Assembly: GCA_033816765.1 (NCBI GenBank) | Contig: CM066291.1 | Location: 1,364,001-1,428,000 of the forward strand | Direction of reading: 5' to 3' | Origin: Nothopassalora personata | Lineage: Eukaryota > Ascomycota > Dothideomycetes > Mycosphaerellales > Mycosphaerellaceae | Length of the DNA stretch: 64,000 bases | Shown here: in pieces, positions 48,170 through 61,200 of the stretch | How positions within the stretch are numbered: the stretch's first letter is position 1 | Layout of the letters: every line of letters starts with the position of its first letter | Position numbers and translations under genes: made by a program | Notes under the pieces: generated by a model | Told to the model about the DNA's origin: nothing | The model's input: the letters and a program-made list of their open reading frames with translations, nothing else | The model's database searches: none

Positions 48170-50520
48170 GCTACATCAACGTGACGCTTCTCGGTGGAGC
48201 TCATCCTTGCAATCGTTGAAGCACTGAGCTTTGGTACCACAACACTTGGTTCAACTTCAAGAGGAGGACAAGATGAAAGTGATGTTGTACAGAGTCTAGG
48301 CCTCGGCGCTGAGGTCCCGGAGCTTAAGCTGTTTCCCCTCTTTGGAGGTCGGAAACGCACCGAAGGCATGCACCTGAACGGTCTACACAGAGTATGCACA
48401 TCAGCACAGCAGTGAGAGGTGATGTCATGGAGAGGAAGCTGTCGTCTTTCATTGAGTATCGGCAAGGCTCGCACGTTAGTCAGAAGAGCCTGTCTTCCTC
48501 AAGTCTTCCGGCGCTAGTGAAAGTATGAGCACGGGGCATTCCCGGAGACTGGCTCTTACAGGTCGACTTATCATGATGGTTGCATGGTAAGGCGTATTCT
48601 GTACTTTAGTGTTGAGAACGGGCAACGAGCGGGCAACGAGCTTCTGTTTTGTCACATTTAACAGCAAAGATGCCTCTCCAGTTTACAGCATGTCATAAAA
48701 TCAGTTTACAGAATGTCATAAATTTTATTAGATCCTGGGAGGCTTGCTACATAGACGTCCAGATCATCATAAACAAAGGCTAAGCTATACGAGGGCGTAG
48801 ACCAGCGACAGCTTCAGCAAGACGCCAATGCCTTGTTGCTGCACTATGGTATGCCCAAGCCGGCAGACATGACCAGAATCGACTGACGCATAGCAGGAAC
48901 GTCGTTCCCACCCGAGATCATCGCCCATGCCGAAGGTCGAACCATGTCAACAGTTCTGGTCATCGCATGCTTGACTGGATTTCTGGGTCAATATCGACCT
49001 TCATGGTGATGGTTGATCTTTGCCCATAGATCGGCCGTTCTGCGTTCGTTTGCATCGGCGTCAAAGTAGTCGTGCCGTGGGACGTCTGGGTCTGTAGCTT
49101 TGATGATGCGGATGGTTGCGTTGTCCGAAGGAGATTACCGGGGGCCTTCGACGATGAGTGACAACCACAGCACCTTTACCAGCGAGTCTTTACCGATAGT
49201 TTTTGAACAAATCGAGCTTGTTTCTGTGGTTTCTTAGAGATTCATACTATTGAAATTATTGATGACGGATTTTCGATATGCACATGGCAGAGTGTACAGC
49301 CAGGTTTGGATATGGTTGAAGCTGGACTCACAGCCAATGTTCTTGATACGCAATGAAGCCACTCGGCCGAGCCCGCTGCACACACGGCTCAGTCAAGGAG
49401 AAAGACAGGCATGACACGTGCGCAGAGCCTTATCAGGGCGTCACGTCGACAAGACATCGTCTGGATGTTAAAGCCGTCCAAAGGACTAGCTGCTACCTCG
49501 CCGAATGGTGTTGCCTGCTCCGCTACTTACAGATTGTTATGATGTTGCGTCAAGAATGGGAACGTACAGATGGTATGATAAGATTAGGCTACCCAGACCT
49601 TGGCCGAATGAAGCTTCCGAGACAAGCCGTCGCCGCGGTTCTTGGCACTGTTGGGTTTCGCAAAATTGAGCTTGACAACAACAACATACTTTCCACCATC
49701 ACATCATCAAGAATGCCCGGGGAACTCATCGCATACGCCTGGTGCTGTGCTACTGATGACATCGCAGCTACAAGCCGTCCATCACAAGCACAGTCACTCC
49801 GAGGTGTGGAGGCCGCGTTCAGGTACATTCAGGTACATCTCTGTCTGCCGTCCTTCAGAAGCACCTCCTCTGCCATCAGCAGCTTGATGCGAACGCACTT
49901 CTTAGCCCCGGAGACGTGACAGCACTTGGTGGGCACGAAGTATGAGTACCACTCCGAAGCGCTCGAGCCTTGTGTGGCGATAATGTATCTCCATGATTAA
50001 AGACAGCAGCTCACCTCGGCTTTCGACAGCCCACTTCTGGTGGCGATCTTCGACTCCACCGGACGCCTGCGCTGCAACCTACATTCAAACTTGAACTCAA
50101 GCCAATGACGAGGCCGAAGAGAAGTACTTGAATATCTGTCCTTCCTTATGAGGCAAGCGTCTCGCAAATGGACTGAGCATACACGACCGACCTCTTTCAA
50201 ACCAAGCACAGTGGCTGGAATGTGACCACCAATTGCTTTATCTGACTTCCTACGTGCAGCCAGCAGACCTTTGCCGATGCTGATCACTGCCCATTATCGA
50301 TGCTCAGCTCAAGCTTCGCGAAAGCCAATACAAGACAGAAGCACATGACCTGCTCGTTATCGACATGATCGCGCGCTATTGCAAAATCGTGGCTGCTGCA
50401 CGCAAGAGCAGCGCTGCGGAGAAGCTCCTGCCAAGAGCGTCCGTGGACAGCATATATACTGTGAGTGACTTGTGTGGGTCTGGATGCTCGGTAGGTGCTG
50501 CTTCATTGCTTCAACCAGAG
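48170..50520. other. About 2.3 kb without a recognised gene
   Basis: Upstream flank of the hydrolase-like gene, then unassigned sequence. A minus-strand stretch near 49010-49110 reads like protein (RIIKATDPDVPRHDYFDADA, NERRTADLWAKIN) but is short and bounded by stops, so it may be a gene relic. The plus frame 49353-49919 (188 codons) has no family resemblance and an irregular composition. Upstream of 50521 is the sedolisin promoter, with a TATATA at about 50453-50458. Confidence 0.4.
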
Positions 50521-52607
50521 ATGCGTTTTACTTCTTTCGCCGCTGTAGCGGCCGTGGCCACTGCTGCAGTCGCTGCTCCCACGAATGTCCAGCGACATGT
50601 ACTTCACGAACGCAGAGCCGAGTCAGAGAACTGGGTCAAGCGGGATCGTGTTCACAGCGATATCAAGCTACCAATGAGAATTGGTCTGACCCAGCAGAAC
50701 CTGCACAGGGGCCATGACTACCTCATGGAGGTGTAAGTCGACATGGCAGCGCAGTGGCAGCGAACGATACTGATCAGTAACCCAGGTCTGACCCGGACTC
50801 TCCACTCTATGGCAAGCACTACACCGCCCAGGAGATCAACGACATCTTTGCCCCAGCCAAGCACTCAGTCGACGCCGTCCGATCTTGGCTTCACAAGGCT
50901 GGTGTTGAGGCCGAGCGCATCTCGCAGTCAGTCAACAAGCAATGGATCCAGCTGGACATGACTGCAGAGGAGGCAGAATCGCTCCTCCAGACCAAGTACC
51001 ACTTCTTCGAGCACGCACCATCTGGCAAGCACACTATTGGTTGTGACGAGTGAGTACAAGGAACAGGTTGCCATAGGCATCGACTGATCTTATACAGATA
51101 TCACGTTCACGAAGATGTAAAGGAGCACGTGGATTACATCACCCCAGGTATCAAGCTGTATGCCACCAAGACCTCCAAGCCAGAGCCGATGGATATCGAG
51201 AGGCGATCATTTGGATGGGGCAAGGGACGCGGCACTCAGCCACCACTTACTTTACCCCTGCCGCTATCCCTCACGGACGTGCTCACGAAGGCACTGCCGC
51301 AACTTTGCGACATCGCCATTGTGCCCGGCTGTATCGAGGCCATGTACAACTTCACCAAGGCAACAACGGCCCAGCCAAGCAACGAACTAGGTATTTTCGA
51401 GGATCTTGGCGACTACTACGCTCAAGAAGACCTGAACTTGTTCTTCGCCACGCTGCAGCCACGCATTCCACAAGGCACTGGACCACAGCTGAAGGGCATT
51501 GATGGCGCCATGGCTCCTGCAAGCGTCGCTAATGCTGGAGCTGAGAGTGATCTCGACTTCGAGATCAGCTACCCAATCATCTATCCACAGAAGTCTATCC
51601 TCTTCCAGACTGACGACCCAGTCTACGAGGCCAATTACACCTATGCTGGCTTTTTGAACAACTTCTTCGACGCGCTAGATGGCTCTTACTGCCCGCCCGG
51701 TCTTTCAGCTTCAAGTGAACAGAGTCTCGACCCTCCTTACCCTGACCCAGCTGCGGGTGGCTACAAGGGTCAGCTTCAATGCGGTGTCTACAAGCCTACT
51801 AACGTCATTTCCATCTCTTACGGTGGCCAAGAGCCCGACCTCCCGGCCTCTTACCAGCAACGCCAGTGCAATGAGATCATGAAGCTCGGTATGCAGGGTG
51901 TTTCGGTCGTCGTTGCATCCGGAGACTCAGGTGTTATCGGACGTGGCGACACCACAGCAACCCCACCAGACAACGGCTGCCTCGACCAGAAGTACTATAA
52001 CCCAGACTTCCCAGCGACTTGTCCTTACATTACGACCGTAGGAGCTACTCTTCTAACCGGCGACCCAAGGAAGGACCAAGAGACTGCCGTCACCCGCTTC
52101 GGCTCCGGTGGTGGCTTCAGCAACATCTACCCAGTCCCAGACTACCAAGCTGCCGCTGTCTCTGGCTACCTCGCCAACAACGCGCAAACAATCCCCTCGT
52201 ACACTGACCCCAACGCCAAGGGCAACGGTCTCTACCACAAGGGTGGTCGTGGCTATCCAGATGTCTCAGCTGTGGGCGACAACATTGTCATCTTCAACAA
52301 GGGTGCACCAACTCTTATTGGAGGAACTAGTGCTTCTGCACCAGTCTTTGCTGCGCTGTTGACCCGTGTCAACGATGAGCGTCTGAAGGCTGGCAAGGGA
52401 CCTGTTGGTTTCGTCAACCCAACTCTGTACAAGAACCCATCTGCCTTCCACGACACCACCGTCGGTAGCAATAACAACAACGGCATGATCTGTGGACGAC
52501 CGAACAATGCTGGTGGATCTGGATTTCCAGTCGGAAAGGGTTGGGATCCAGTTACGGGTCTTGGTACTCCAAACTACCCACAGTTGTTGAAAATCTTCGG
52601 TGTCTAA
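50521..52607 (+). CDS. Secreted sedolisin-type serine protease (tripeptidyl-peptidase family, S53)
   Basis: Three exons: 50521-50732, 50786-51049, 51098-52607. They sum to 1986 nt and give 661 aa. Introns have GTAAGT and GTGAGT donors and CAG acceptors. Residues 1-19 are a signal peptide (MRFTSFAAVAAVATAAVAA). A prodomain spans about 20-210 (LYGKHYTAQEINDIFAPA). The catalytic Glu and Asp lie in ESDLD (E308, D312), the oxyanion Asp in ASGDSG (D435) and the nucleophile in GGTSASAP (S570). A calcium-site Asp lies in GWDPVTGLGTPNYP. All active-site residues are present. These acid proteases work outside the cell, trimming peptides for nutrition. It stands alone, with no partner genes nearby. Confidence 0.95.
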
Positions 52608-53079
52608 AGGCACGTGGGATATAACGCAGCATGCTAGTCATGCAGGATGAAGATATGTATGACTTACGATGTAGCGGCGAGACCGCGAACAATGAGTAGC
52701 AACGAGAGAACTGCTTTCTTGGATCATGGGTGCAGCAGCTCATTCAGCCCTTTCCTGGTTGGCGAGAATGTCTTTCGTCGCGAAATGAGTACGTGACGCG
52801 GGAACCTAGGCTTGATGCTTTGTGATTTGCTCGTGCTTTCGTGTTCGTCTTGTCGTGTCCACAGTCGCCTGATGGACAGTAAATCGTGATAGAAACAAGG
52901 ATTCAGGTTGCTACAGGGGACGTGCGCAGGGGTCATGCGACCAATCACGACGTGCCGGATACAGTTCCGGCACGACAAATGCAACCTCGACGCTTTCGTC
53001 TACCCACGAACTGATACAGTAGAAAACCACGATCGGGACGGCCGGTCGTAGGAGCAAATTCTGGCATGCAGATGGGAGT
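52608..53079. other. Intergenic, no gene seen
   Basis: 3' flank of the sedolisin and promoter of the next plus-strand gene. GTGCCGGATACAG...TTCCGGCAC is a short inverted repeat near 52951-52975, which could form a hairpin. Confidence 0.35.
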
Positions 53080-54417
53080 ATGAACAGTCGCGAAAAGATG
53101 ACCAAAGACCAGCATATCCGTGAAGGATGTCCTTTCCCAGAAGTCGCAGAATCTCTCGGTCCGTACATCAGGACTAGACAGGAGGTCATTGCCATTAGGA
53201 AGGCTCTTCACACAACTCTTCCACTCGCGCCGATCAGTCTTGGTCTGCTTCAGAAGCCAGAAGATGTGGACACTTCCTCGCTGGGTGGCGTTCGAAAAGC
53301 ATACTGGAAAGCACTTGAGGCGCACAGGCAGGCGCAAGCACGATACGATGCATTGAAAACAGAGCTGGAAGATCTGGTGCACAGAGATTCTGACGGGCTC
53401 ACATCTGTAGACGAGAGCAATGCGTTCTTGACAGAGAGCTATCTTCCCTTGATGCGGCAGAAAGAAAAGCGACGGAGGCTCAAAATCATCGAGAAGTCAT
53501 TGGCGAGGATCGAGTCTCAAGGCGACGACGCCACCAACCAAAGTCTTGACAAGGTGGCGAGACGTCAGGTCGGTGAGCCACCAGCGCCTCCTTCCACATC
53601 CGGGTTTGCAGACCGCGAAGCAGATTTCAGCGCAGAGTACGACCTGACACAACTAAAGAAAGCAATTCTCAACGTCAAGCGTCAACTGGAGGAGCACAAG
53701 GCGTCTACTCAGCAGCTCAATGGTGTTGATGGAGATGGTCACGGCCCGCAAGCTGAGCTCCGAGGCCTTCAGAAAGCGCACAATGAGCTTACCGCGTGGA
53801 TGGAGCAGCAACTCGCTCTGATCAGTGATGTTGGAAGCGCGAAAGATCCTTCGGATGCGTCAACTACGAAGAGCGGACAGAACGGCGACAGTGATCACGA
53901 CCTGGAAGAGATCGAGAGCCTCTACGAGCTGTATCTCAGAGCGAGGCAGCGTTTGCTGGATGTCGTTGCCCATCCACCCTCAAATGTCTCACCACCTTCG
54001 TCGCCACCGGACTTCCCGCGCCGTGGGTCAGACAGTGGTTTATCAGAGAGTCGATCCAAAACATCAACAATACTGGTCCCCTTCATTGCAAGCTTAACCT
54101 CGGCGAAGCAGAAAGAGCAGCAGCTTCTACAGCAGACCGCCTACACACGACGACAGCTCGCAGCAGCGGAAACGCAGAACTCGGCACTCTTCTCGCGCTT
54201 AATGGAAGAGAGTCATTTGGTGCAACCAGATTCGAGACGTGGAGCACCTCGCGGTAGAGACTGGGCGGAGGCCGCAGCACGTGCCGGTGCAGCGACAACA
54301 GAGGAGGTCAGCAAGCGCTTGCGGTCGGGACACGTTGCGGCAGACAGTGCAGCGAAGACTCTGCGAGCGATCAAAGGCATGCCCAACTCTATTGACGCTC
54401 TCGTAGAGGATTCATGA
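53080..54417 (+). CDS. Coiled-coil hypothetical protein, 445 aa
   Basis: A single open frame with good fungal codon character and no introns needed. The N-terminus may start at M1 or M7; M1 is taken. Residues about 80-170 and 210-260 are charged helices likely to form coiled coils (KALEAHRQAQARYDALKTEL, LTQLKKAILNVKRQLEEHKAS). About 305-340 is proline/serine-rich. 355-400 is another helix with AKQKEQQLLQQTAYTRRQL. The C-terminus has Ala-rich helices ending DALVEDS. No enzyme motif, signal or membrane segment. I do not recognise the family; a cytoskeletal or scaffold role would be a guess. Confidence 0.75.
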   Translation: MNSREKMTKDQHIREGCPFPEVAESLGPYIRTRQEVIAIRKALHTTLPLAPISLGLLQKPEDVDTSSLGGVRKAYWKALEAHRQAQARYDALKTELEDLVHRDSDGLTSVDESNAFLTESYLPLMRQKEKRRRLKIIEKSLARIESQGDDATNQSLDKVARRQVGEPPAPPSTSGFADREADFSAEYDLTQLKKAILNVKRQLEEHKASTQQLNGVDGDGHGPQAELRGLQKAHNELTAWMEQQLALISDVGSAKDPSDASTTKSGQNGDSDHDLEEIESLYELYLRARQRLLDVVAHPPSNVSPPSSPPDFPRRGSDSGLSESRSKTSTILVPFIASLTSAKQKEQQLLQQTAYTRRQLAAAETQNSALFSRLMEESHLVQPDSRRGAPRGRDWAEAAARAGAATTEEVSKRLRSGHVAADSAAKTLRAIKGMPNSIDALVEDS

Positions 54418-54505
54418 ATCACAACGGCATAGCATCACATCCGTCAAGGCGGCCTATTCTAGTCGTCGATCGTGAGGTCGTGAACATCTGCGATACCAGC
54501 GAATA

Positions 54506-55110
54506 CTACACTGGCGGCTTCTTCGCTCTGGTCTGCCAGATGAAACACAAGCAAATCACGAAGCCGAGACAGCCAAGAGCGGTGCCGAAATACCACGCAT
54601 CTCGGTGGCCGCCGTACACGCCATCTACGGGACTCTGATATCCATTGATCGAACCTACGAAGCCAATTCCAGTGGCGATTGAGTAATTATCCGTCTGCGA
54701 TACGCCAGCGACTAGACTTCCAGAGCTATGAAATCCAACCTACCGTGGCGATCACCGAAGCGGCGATGCCTTGGTGCTGCTTTGAGACAGCATTTGCAAT
54801 CAGCGTTGTTCCGAACGGAAAGCTCCAATTCATCGCACATGGCATGATGATGGTGGACAAGAATGTGTTCAGCCAGTAGGTCTGATCAGCTGGTGCTGTC
54901 ACCATCAGTACTGTGCCGACTATGAAAGCGACTACGGCTGCGCTCAACAGCTACTCGTAGACTATTAGCACGATTGCGTATTACACAAAGCAGGTTCACT
55001 CACACAGCGCACTCTGATCTTCTTCAAGATGAATGGCACCGCGACGGCTGCAGAGAAGCCGATGGGCGACACTGGGGCAAGTTCCGCTGCTGCGATAAGT
55101 GCTGGCTGGT
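54506..55110 (-). pseudogene. C-terminal remnant of an MFS transporter
   Basis: Read from right to left: about 55085-55004 (SPIGFSAAVAVPFILKKIRVR), 54950-54744 (AAVVAFIVGTVLMVTAPADQTYW, LSTIIMPCAMNWSFPFGTTLIANAV, HQGIAASVIA) and 54694-54506 (NYSIATGIGFVGS, WYFGTALGCLGFVICLCFIWQTR, stop). This matches the last three or four membrane helices of fungal drug:H+ antiporter-type MFS proteins, with introns in place. The first eight or so helices are missing; instead a short acidic N-terminus-like stretch (about 55120-55200) abuts. It is probably an internal deletion followed by decay. Confidence 0.7.
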
Positions 55111-55364
55111 CCGGTCTTGCTAATTCGTTGGAACATCTTGTGTCTTTTCGCTATCAGCATCGAGTCCATCGTCAGTTCTTAGCGTGGTCATGGAAGTTGT
55201 GCTTGGTGATGGGTCGATGTATGTCATTGATAAGTCTCCCAAAGAGAGGTGGCGTTCACAGATCAGTTGTTGCTCTCTGTGCACCGGTACGCATTCCAGT
55301 ACATGACGATGCATCACTGCTCCTTCGACAGTGCTGTCATCAAGCAATCAAGTTACTTAACTGA

Positions 55365-55880
55365 CGCAACATGCGATACTTGCTTGGATAAATGACTAGT
55401 TACTTGCTTGACTGATATTAAGGGCCTATACTCGACTGACTTCACTTTCTTAACTGTGTAAAAAATGAAATTTTTGCACTATTCATATATTCGAAGGCCT
55501 AGCGGTGCCCTCGCGGGTAGGTCGTTTTCCTTATATCTTCTGCGATTAAGTACGAGGTAGTATATAGTATATATAATCGTAGATTATGTAGGAGGTATAG
55601 ATCCGGTTTTGTCTATACGTATCATTAAGATTACTAAGGTTAGGAGTTTACGGGGTCACGGGATCTCGAGGTTACGGGGTCATAGCGTTACGGGATCGCG
55701 GGCCATAGCGGCTAAGTTTATAGCTAAGCTATAGATTCGGGCCTTTTATACATGTTTATACCCCTTATACGTACTTGTTTACTTGCTTGACTTAGCTGAC
55801 AATATCGCATGTTACTTAACTGGGTGTTATACAACCTTGCTTAATTGACTTAAAGGGAAAATTTGTCAAGCAAGCAGTCA
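55365..55880. repeat. Small RIP-like islet with ACTTGCTTGACT-type repeats
   Basis: An abrupt TA-rich, TpA-rich block (about 55440-55790) is bordered on both sides by related words: TTACTTAACTG (55351, 55813), ACTTGCTTGACT (55412, 55790), and ACATGCGATA on the left with its complement TATCGCATGT on the right (55802). This looks like a short degenerate transposon, such as a MITE or solo LTR, with subterminal repeats. No coding frame. Confidence 0.45.
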
Positions 55881-57340
55881 AAACAGATCAAGTTGATGGA
55901 TTGATGCCACCACTGTCCTTCGACTCGATCAATGACTAACGTCACGCGTCTCAGGCCTTGGTCCATCTTGGTGAGTCCGGAGTGACGACGCTGACGCCAT
56001 GAGTGCAACACGTGTTGACCTTATGACATACGAAACTGACACGCACGACTATCCCAGAGCAATTCAGGCTGCGGTGTTGGATTGGACGCAGAGTATTGGC
56101 TGCTTTGCCGTCACCGGACCTCGCATGAGCAGCAACTCTCTTGCTAACGGTCGGACACGATGCAATAGACTTCCTCACAAGTTATTCACGCGGTCTACCG
56201 TGCAGTCCTTCGGACGTCATGTGCGCAATTGCAAGAGAATGGTCAGCCAATTGGCCTACCCGGTTCGATATGTTCTTTATCCTTGCCACGAATGGCATAT
56301 AATGCAGCGCCAGTAACGGCCTACGCTGCGCTGAAATTTCTGAGCACAATCCGACATGTTTAGACACTATTCCTCATAGAACACTGCGACCCGGGTCATA
56401 GAACCGATAGGTACGTAATCGCCAGCAGCGTGCGATTCTCTCCCTCTTGACTTTTCGACTCCTTCCATGCAGGTAGGAAGCATATCAAAGGCATTATGGC
56501 GGCCCAACGTGAAGTCCAGCACCGAACAACATCCGTCACAACGTGACTTTTGATCGCTGCGACAACACTTCTCGGTGAACCTCCTGTCCCCCAAACCCAC
56601 GACTCGCAGTCCGGCCATCGGCAGCGCGTCTCGTCGTTCGCTCCATGTTCTGACCGCACCAGCTCAGCCTTGCCTTCATAGTCGGACACAAGCGAATCCG
56701 AGCTGCGGACGGCCCATCCGCTCGATCAGTATGCATGACAGCTATGGCTCCTAAGAGCCCAGGGACGGAGCGAAAGTACGATGTTGTTCAAGCTGTGCTA
56801 CTAGATGTCGTTCCCCACCCAAGTCTCGCAGCACATCAAGCCGCGATCCGAAACCACACATGATGCATCATTCACCTTACCTCATTCCTACCACGACCGC
56901 ACCTCGACGCCCTCGCTCTCCCAAGACTCCCCTCAATCCTGCGGTCAATTTCCTCCAACCTCCTCGCCGTATTCCTCTCCATGTGCCTCGTCTTTGGCGT
57001 TAGAATCTTTACCTCCACCAACCCCTTGACTCGGCAATAATCTGCCTCTCCATGACCACCCAAGCACTAACACTCTGCAATATCACACTCGCCTTCCTCT
57101 CAAGATACAGAGTCTACAAACCCGCCAACCCCGCGGCTCCATCGAGGCAGGATATGTCGCATCCGCGCTGGTTTTGAGGGTCAGAACCGTGACGGCGGCG
57201 CGACGCTTCGGACCTAAAGATGCCAAGAGGTTTCGTGGGGTCGCGATTGAGAGGCGGTTGAGGGTGTATAAGGGGTATCCGCTTCTGTGAGGAATTTTCG
57301 ACAGGTCGGAAGGACTGTCAAGCCACTGGGAGTGCGGTCA
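55881..57340. other. About 1.5 kb without a supported gene
   Basis: Short frames on both strands. A hydrophobic plus-strand stretch near 56945-57010 (LRSISSNLLAVFLSMCLVFGVRIFTSTNP) may be a relic of a membrane protein, but no start or end can be assigned. Confidence 0.35.
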
Positions 57341-57691
57341 CTAGCCGGGCGACACGGAGCCAAAGGCGTCGTTTGGGGCGATGCGGAAGATTTTCTCGTA
57401 GATGTCAAGGCGAAGTTCTGCGGGGAGTTGGAAGATAGGCGACTGGGACTGGGAGTTAATGGATTCGCCATGCTCCCCTTCATCAGTCTTGTTTAGTTAG
57501 CCTGCTTTGTCGATAGGTCGCGGGGTGTAGGAGAAGGTGCCGAACATGGTCCGTATTTGGAATTCGAGGTAGACGTTCTTGATCGGTGTGTTAGTCTCTT
57601 CATATGGGGCGTCCTCGGGCGAGAGCACGATCTAGTAGTCCTCGGTTTCGTGGGTGTAGATTTGTACGGTGCTTGCCATGATTGGAGCCAT
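57341..57691 (-). pseudogene. Decayed gene pieces, one with an F-box-like LPAELRLDIYEKIF motif
   Basis: From an ATG at 57691 the frame reads MAPIMASTVQIYTHETEDY, meets an in-frame TAG at 57634-57632, then continues IVLSPEDAPYEETNTPI and KNVYLEFQIRTMFGTFSYTP to a stop at 57497. A second frame directly after it (about 57490-57341) has SPIFQLPAELRLDIYEKIF, the start motif of many fungal F-box-like proteins, and ends at 57341. Neither piece is complete, so both look like remnants. They may come from two genes. Confidence 0.5.
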
Positions 57692-58218
57692 TTCGTGCCG
57701 TTTGGTATGAAATGCGCCGGCTTCGTTATGCCTGGGTCCAAGAGATAGAGGGTGACGACAAGTTATTTTTTGGGCGAAGCCTGGAGTCATGCCGAAGCAC
57801 CCGTATTGCTGATGAGTAGCTGCCTGGAATCCTTCGCCACGTCAGGCTGCTTTAGCTTTATGCGTGTACACAGTTAGCCAAGACATGACTAAAGAAGAGG
57901 TCTCAATCAGCAATATCGACACAGAATAGCATTATCAGCTGAACTACACAGTTTGTTCGCACTCTGCCCCATAGAACATGCTTCTAGTTGGTATCAAATT
58001 CTGCGGCCAAAATCAATCGAATTCGCAGCAGACTCGCAAGCATGGAGGAAGGAGATGGTATCGTGATAAAAGCAGAACGTTCCTCTCGCCGTGCCAACAC
58101 GCGCTTCCTGAACTTTCTTCGCTGAACGCTTCGAAGGATTTATCATGTATGATGGCATGAGTAGTGGGAATGGATATTATACTCGCATTGAAGGAATGGG
58201 TATCGCGGATTGTGTTGA
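57692..58218. other. Intergenic, no gene seen
   Basis: About 530 bp with no frame of note; 3' flank of the MSB1-like gene. Confidence 0.35.
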
Positions 58219-61200
58219 TTAGTGGCGTGCGGCGGCTCCGTCCATGTTGCCGGTGAGTTCGGCAACGCGAGCCTTGATTCGGGCGACACGAGACTCGATA
58301 GCTATGACACTGTGGTCAGTTGTATCATGAATGCAGGATGACGATTGAACTTACTCTCTTCACCGCTGGTCTCGCCATCATCGGTCTGAGAACGGACACT
58401 CTGACTTAGCCTGTTGCTGTGGTCCTCGCTGGCACGCTCCTGCTTGTACCGTTCTGCGCGCTTCTGTGCATTCTCACGAATGGTCGCCCATCGGTCTTGC
58501 TCGCTCGCAGGGTCATTTGGATCGTTCAAGCTGGCCTCGGACTCTTTGTCAGAGACTGGTGCATCGAAAGGCAGCGGCTCAGCGGCACCTGCGCCAGCCT
58601 GAGGGTGCAATCGACTCGCGGCGAGCGTGTTGAACTTTGGTTCTTCGTGCACATGCCCACGTTCAAAGACCGGAGCGGGAGATACTTCTTCGGAGTATCT
58701 CGGCTCCTGAGCAGGCAAGTCGTCAAGTGGACCCTGATCAAAATGCGAGAATTCGTGCTCTGCAGCTCGGTGCTCATTGATGCTATCACGAGAAACTGGA
58801 GCCGGCGAAGGATCGCGATATGGTTCAGATGCTGGCATTGAAGGCTCTTGGGCACCAGCTGCGTGTCGAGCAGCCGCTGCTGCAGCCAAGCGCGGGACGG
58901 TAGTGTTGCTGTGTTTCTTGCGCCTGAGCGAGAGGCGGCGGCCAATGCCAGACTCGGCTGGCGGCGCGGGTCCGTTGCTGCCAGGTCTTTGGAGGTCAAG
59001 GGAAGCGTCTCGCGCTGGGGCATCCTTCTTCTTGCCGAACATCTTCTTGAAAGCACCGCCGGTAGGAGCCGGCTTCTTAAGCTTGTTGGGATCTGGACCA
59101 GCAGCAGCTTTCTCCAGCATAGCTTTGCGCGCAGCAAGAGCAGCAGGATTGCCCGGTGTCGGCGTCTGTGGCTCCGGCTTGGATTCTTCCCTAGTCTGAG
59201 GACGGAAGGCAGGGTGATCGTCTTGAAGAGGCACGGGCTTCCTGCCAACTTTCGTGGTCGACATTGAGGATGAGAAATCATCTCCGACCTCTTTATCGAA
59301 GGCAGTAGAGTCGTCAAAAGGAACGGGCTTCGTCGCCGGAACAGCCTGCGGTTCTGACACGGCTGGAGCTGCCTGCGGTGTGTCGACCAGTGGCTCTGCT
59401 GGCGCGGAAGAGGCAGTACTTGGAACGACCGGCGATGAAGTTTCTCCTGCCTGATGCAGGTACGTCTGCTCAGTGTCCAGCTGTGGTTCGGCGAACTTAT
59501 TCGCCAGGGGTGAAGGCGGACCCAAAGCAGGAGATTCATCTGCTGAAACCAGCGGCAAATCCCGCTGTATAGGCTTGTACGCCGATGCTGCTGAGGCAGC
59601 TGGCGACGCAGCGGGCAACGCATTGGCATGAGCAGCAGCAAGGTTGAAAGATGAGGTTTTGCTGGCAGCTAGATCCTCTCTGGACATTCCCTTTCCTGCA
59701 AATATATCACCAAGGTACTGTTGCCGGATGGCGTTCTTGTCGTATGACTTTGCCCATTGCATTGCTGGTGCGGCCTCGCTCTGCAGTCCAAGCGTAAGCA
59801 CGCTGTTGGTCTTGGAGGCACTGGCATCGTCGTTTCTGCCACGGCGAGTGTTCTCGTTGTCAGCAGTGTCCTGCTTCTGATTCATAGCTCTAGCAGCAGC
59901 CTTGATCTTGTCATGCTGATCCGTGGATATGTTTGTCTTGTTTGCTGTTGCGGGCAGCACGCTCTGTGGTAGCTGTTGAGTAGTCTGCTTGTTCTCCCTT
60001 TCCTTTCGACCGAATCTACTGCGTTTTGTCAACGTAGAGAGGAAGCTCTTCTTCGGTGCGATGTAGGCCTCGCTGACTGGATCTGGAGAAGCGCCCTTAA
60101 GTTGCTCCTCCATAATGAGCCAGCGGTTGCCCATGATCGTAGTCTCGACGAGCGCGCATCTGCCGAACACAGCTTTGCGCTCATTTGGCTCCTCGCCAGC
60201 GAGACTTGTCATCCACACCCACCAGAAAGCATCATCAAGCTCAATGTTCGTGATGGCAGCAAGCTCACCAGGAGCCAGATTCTCCTCATTTTGCAGAACT
60301 GGGGAGGATGAACGGCTGCCAAGAGGTGGCAGGACCTGAGCTGGCGGGTACAATAATGTGGGCGACTTCGCCGAGCCATCATCAGCAAAACCGGACGACA
60401 GAAAATCGGCCCAGGACGGTGTCGTTGGTCGGCCGAGGGCTCCCGAACGTGAAAGCGGCTGTTGCCTGAGGCCTTGCCCAACAGTGTTCGTAGAGCCATT
60501 GACGCTAGTTGGTGATTTGTGAGAGAGAGCCTTCTCGTCCAGATCTGCAAAGCCAAGGTTCTGAAAAGCAGACCAAGACTCTTCTGGTTTTGCCAGTCCT
60601 TGTCGCGAGCGTGCAACAGTTTGCTGGTTTGCAGTGGCTACAGCGTTCAGAACGCGCTTGTTCTCTTCTGTCAGAGCATCGATAGGATCTTCGAATTCGG
60701 CGAACTCGCTCAGAACACGATCTCGGTCGCGATACTCAAAGTTCTTAGCTCTGCGCAGCAACGCAAAGGGAGTTGGCGAAACCGTATCCACCAACATGAC
60801 CACTCGGGGGGTTGATCGCTGAAGCAGAGTAGGCTTTTCGGGTGGGTATTCCGTGGAAGCAACCAGCGCTTGCAATGAGCGTGGTATCCGCTCAATGACG
60901 TTGAGTGACGGATCGGTGTCTGGCGACAAAGATCTAAGGTATGCGAAGAATAAATGACCAGATGCATCTGCGGCCGCAGTCCACGACTTGTACCCTCCTT
61001 CGAAACCTTTGCCGTTGTCTGTATGCTCGAATGCCCACCAGCCAGCCAGTCTCGACACTTTGCGTCCAGTCAAGCCGTTATTCTTGCCATGAGCTGCGAT
61101 CGCGGACAGTAGATCGTAAAAGTCGAAGATAATGCTTCTTCGAACCTCAGAGTCCACTACTATAGGGATGAATGTATCGAATGCGTTGCGTGCCAACTTT

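Noticed and set aside
49353..49919. 188-codon plus-strand frame
   Set aside because: No start context, domain or splice logic, and the composition is irregular; listed as unassigned DNA.
58526..59641. 371-codon minus-strand frame
   Set aside because: Different frame of the MSB1-like coding exon in a compositionally biased, disordered region; L/R/S-rich translation typical of a shadow frame.
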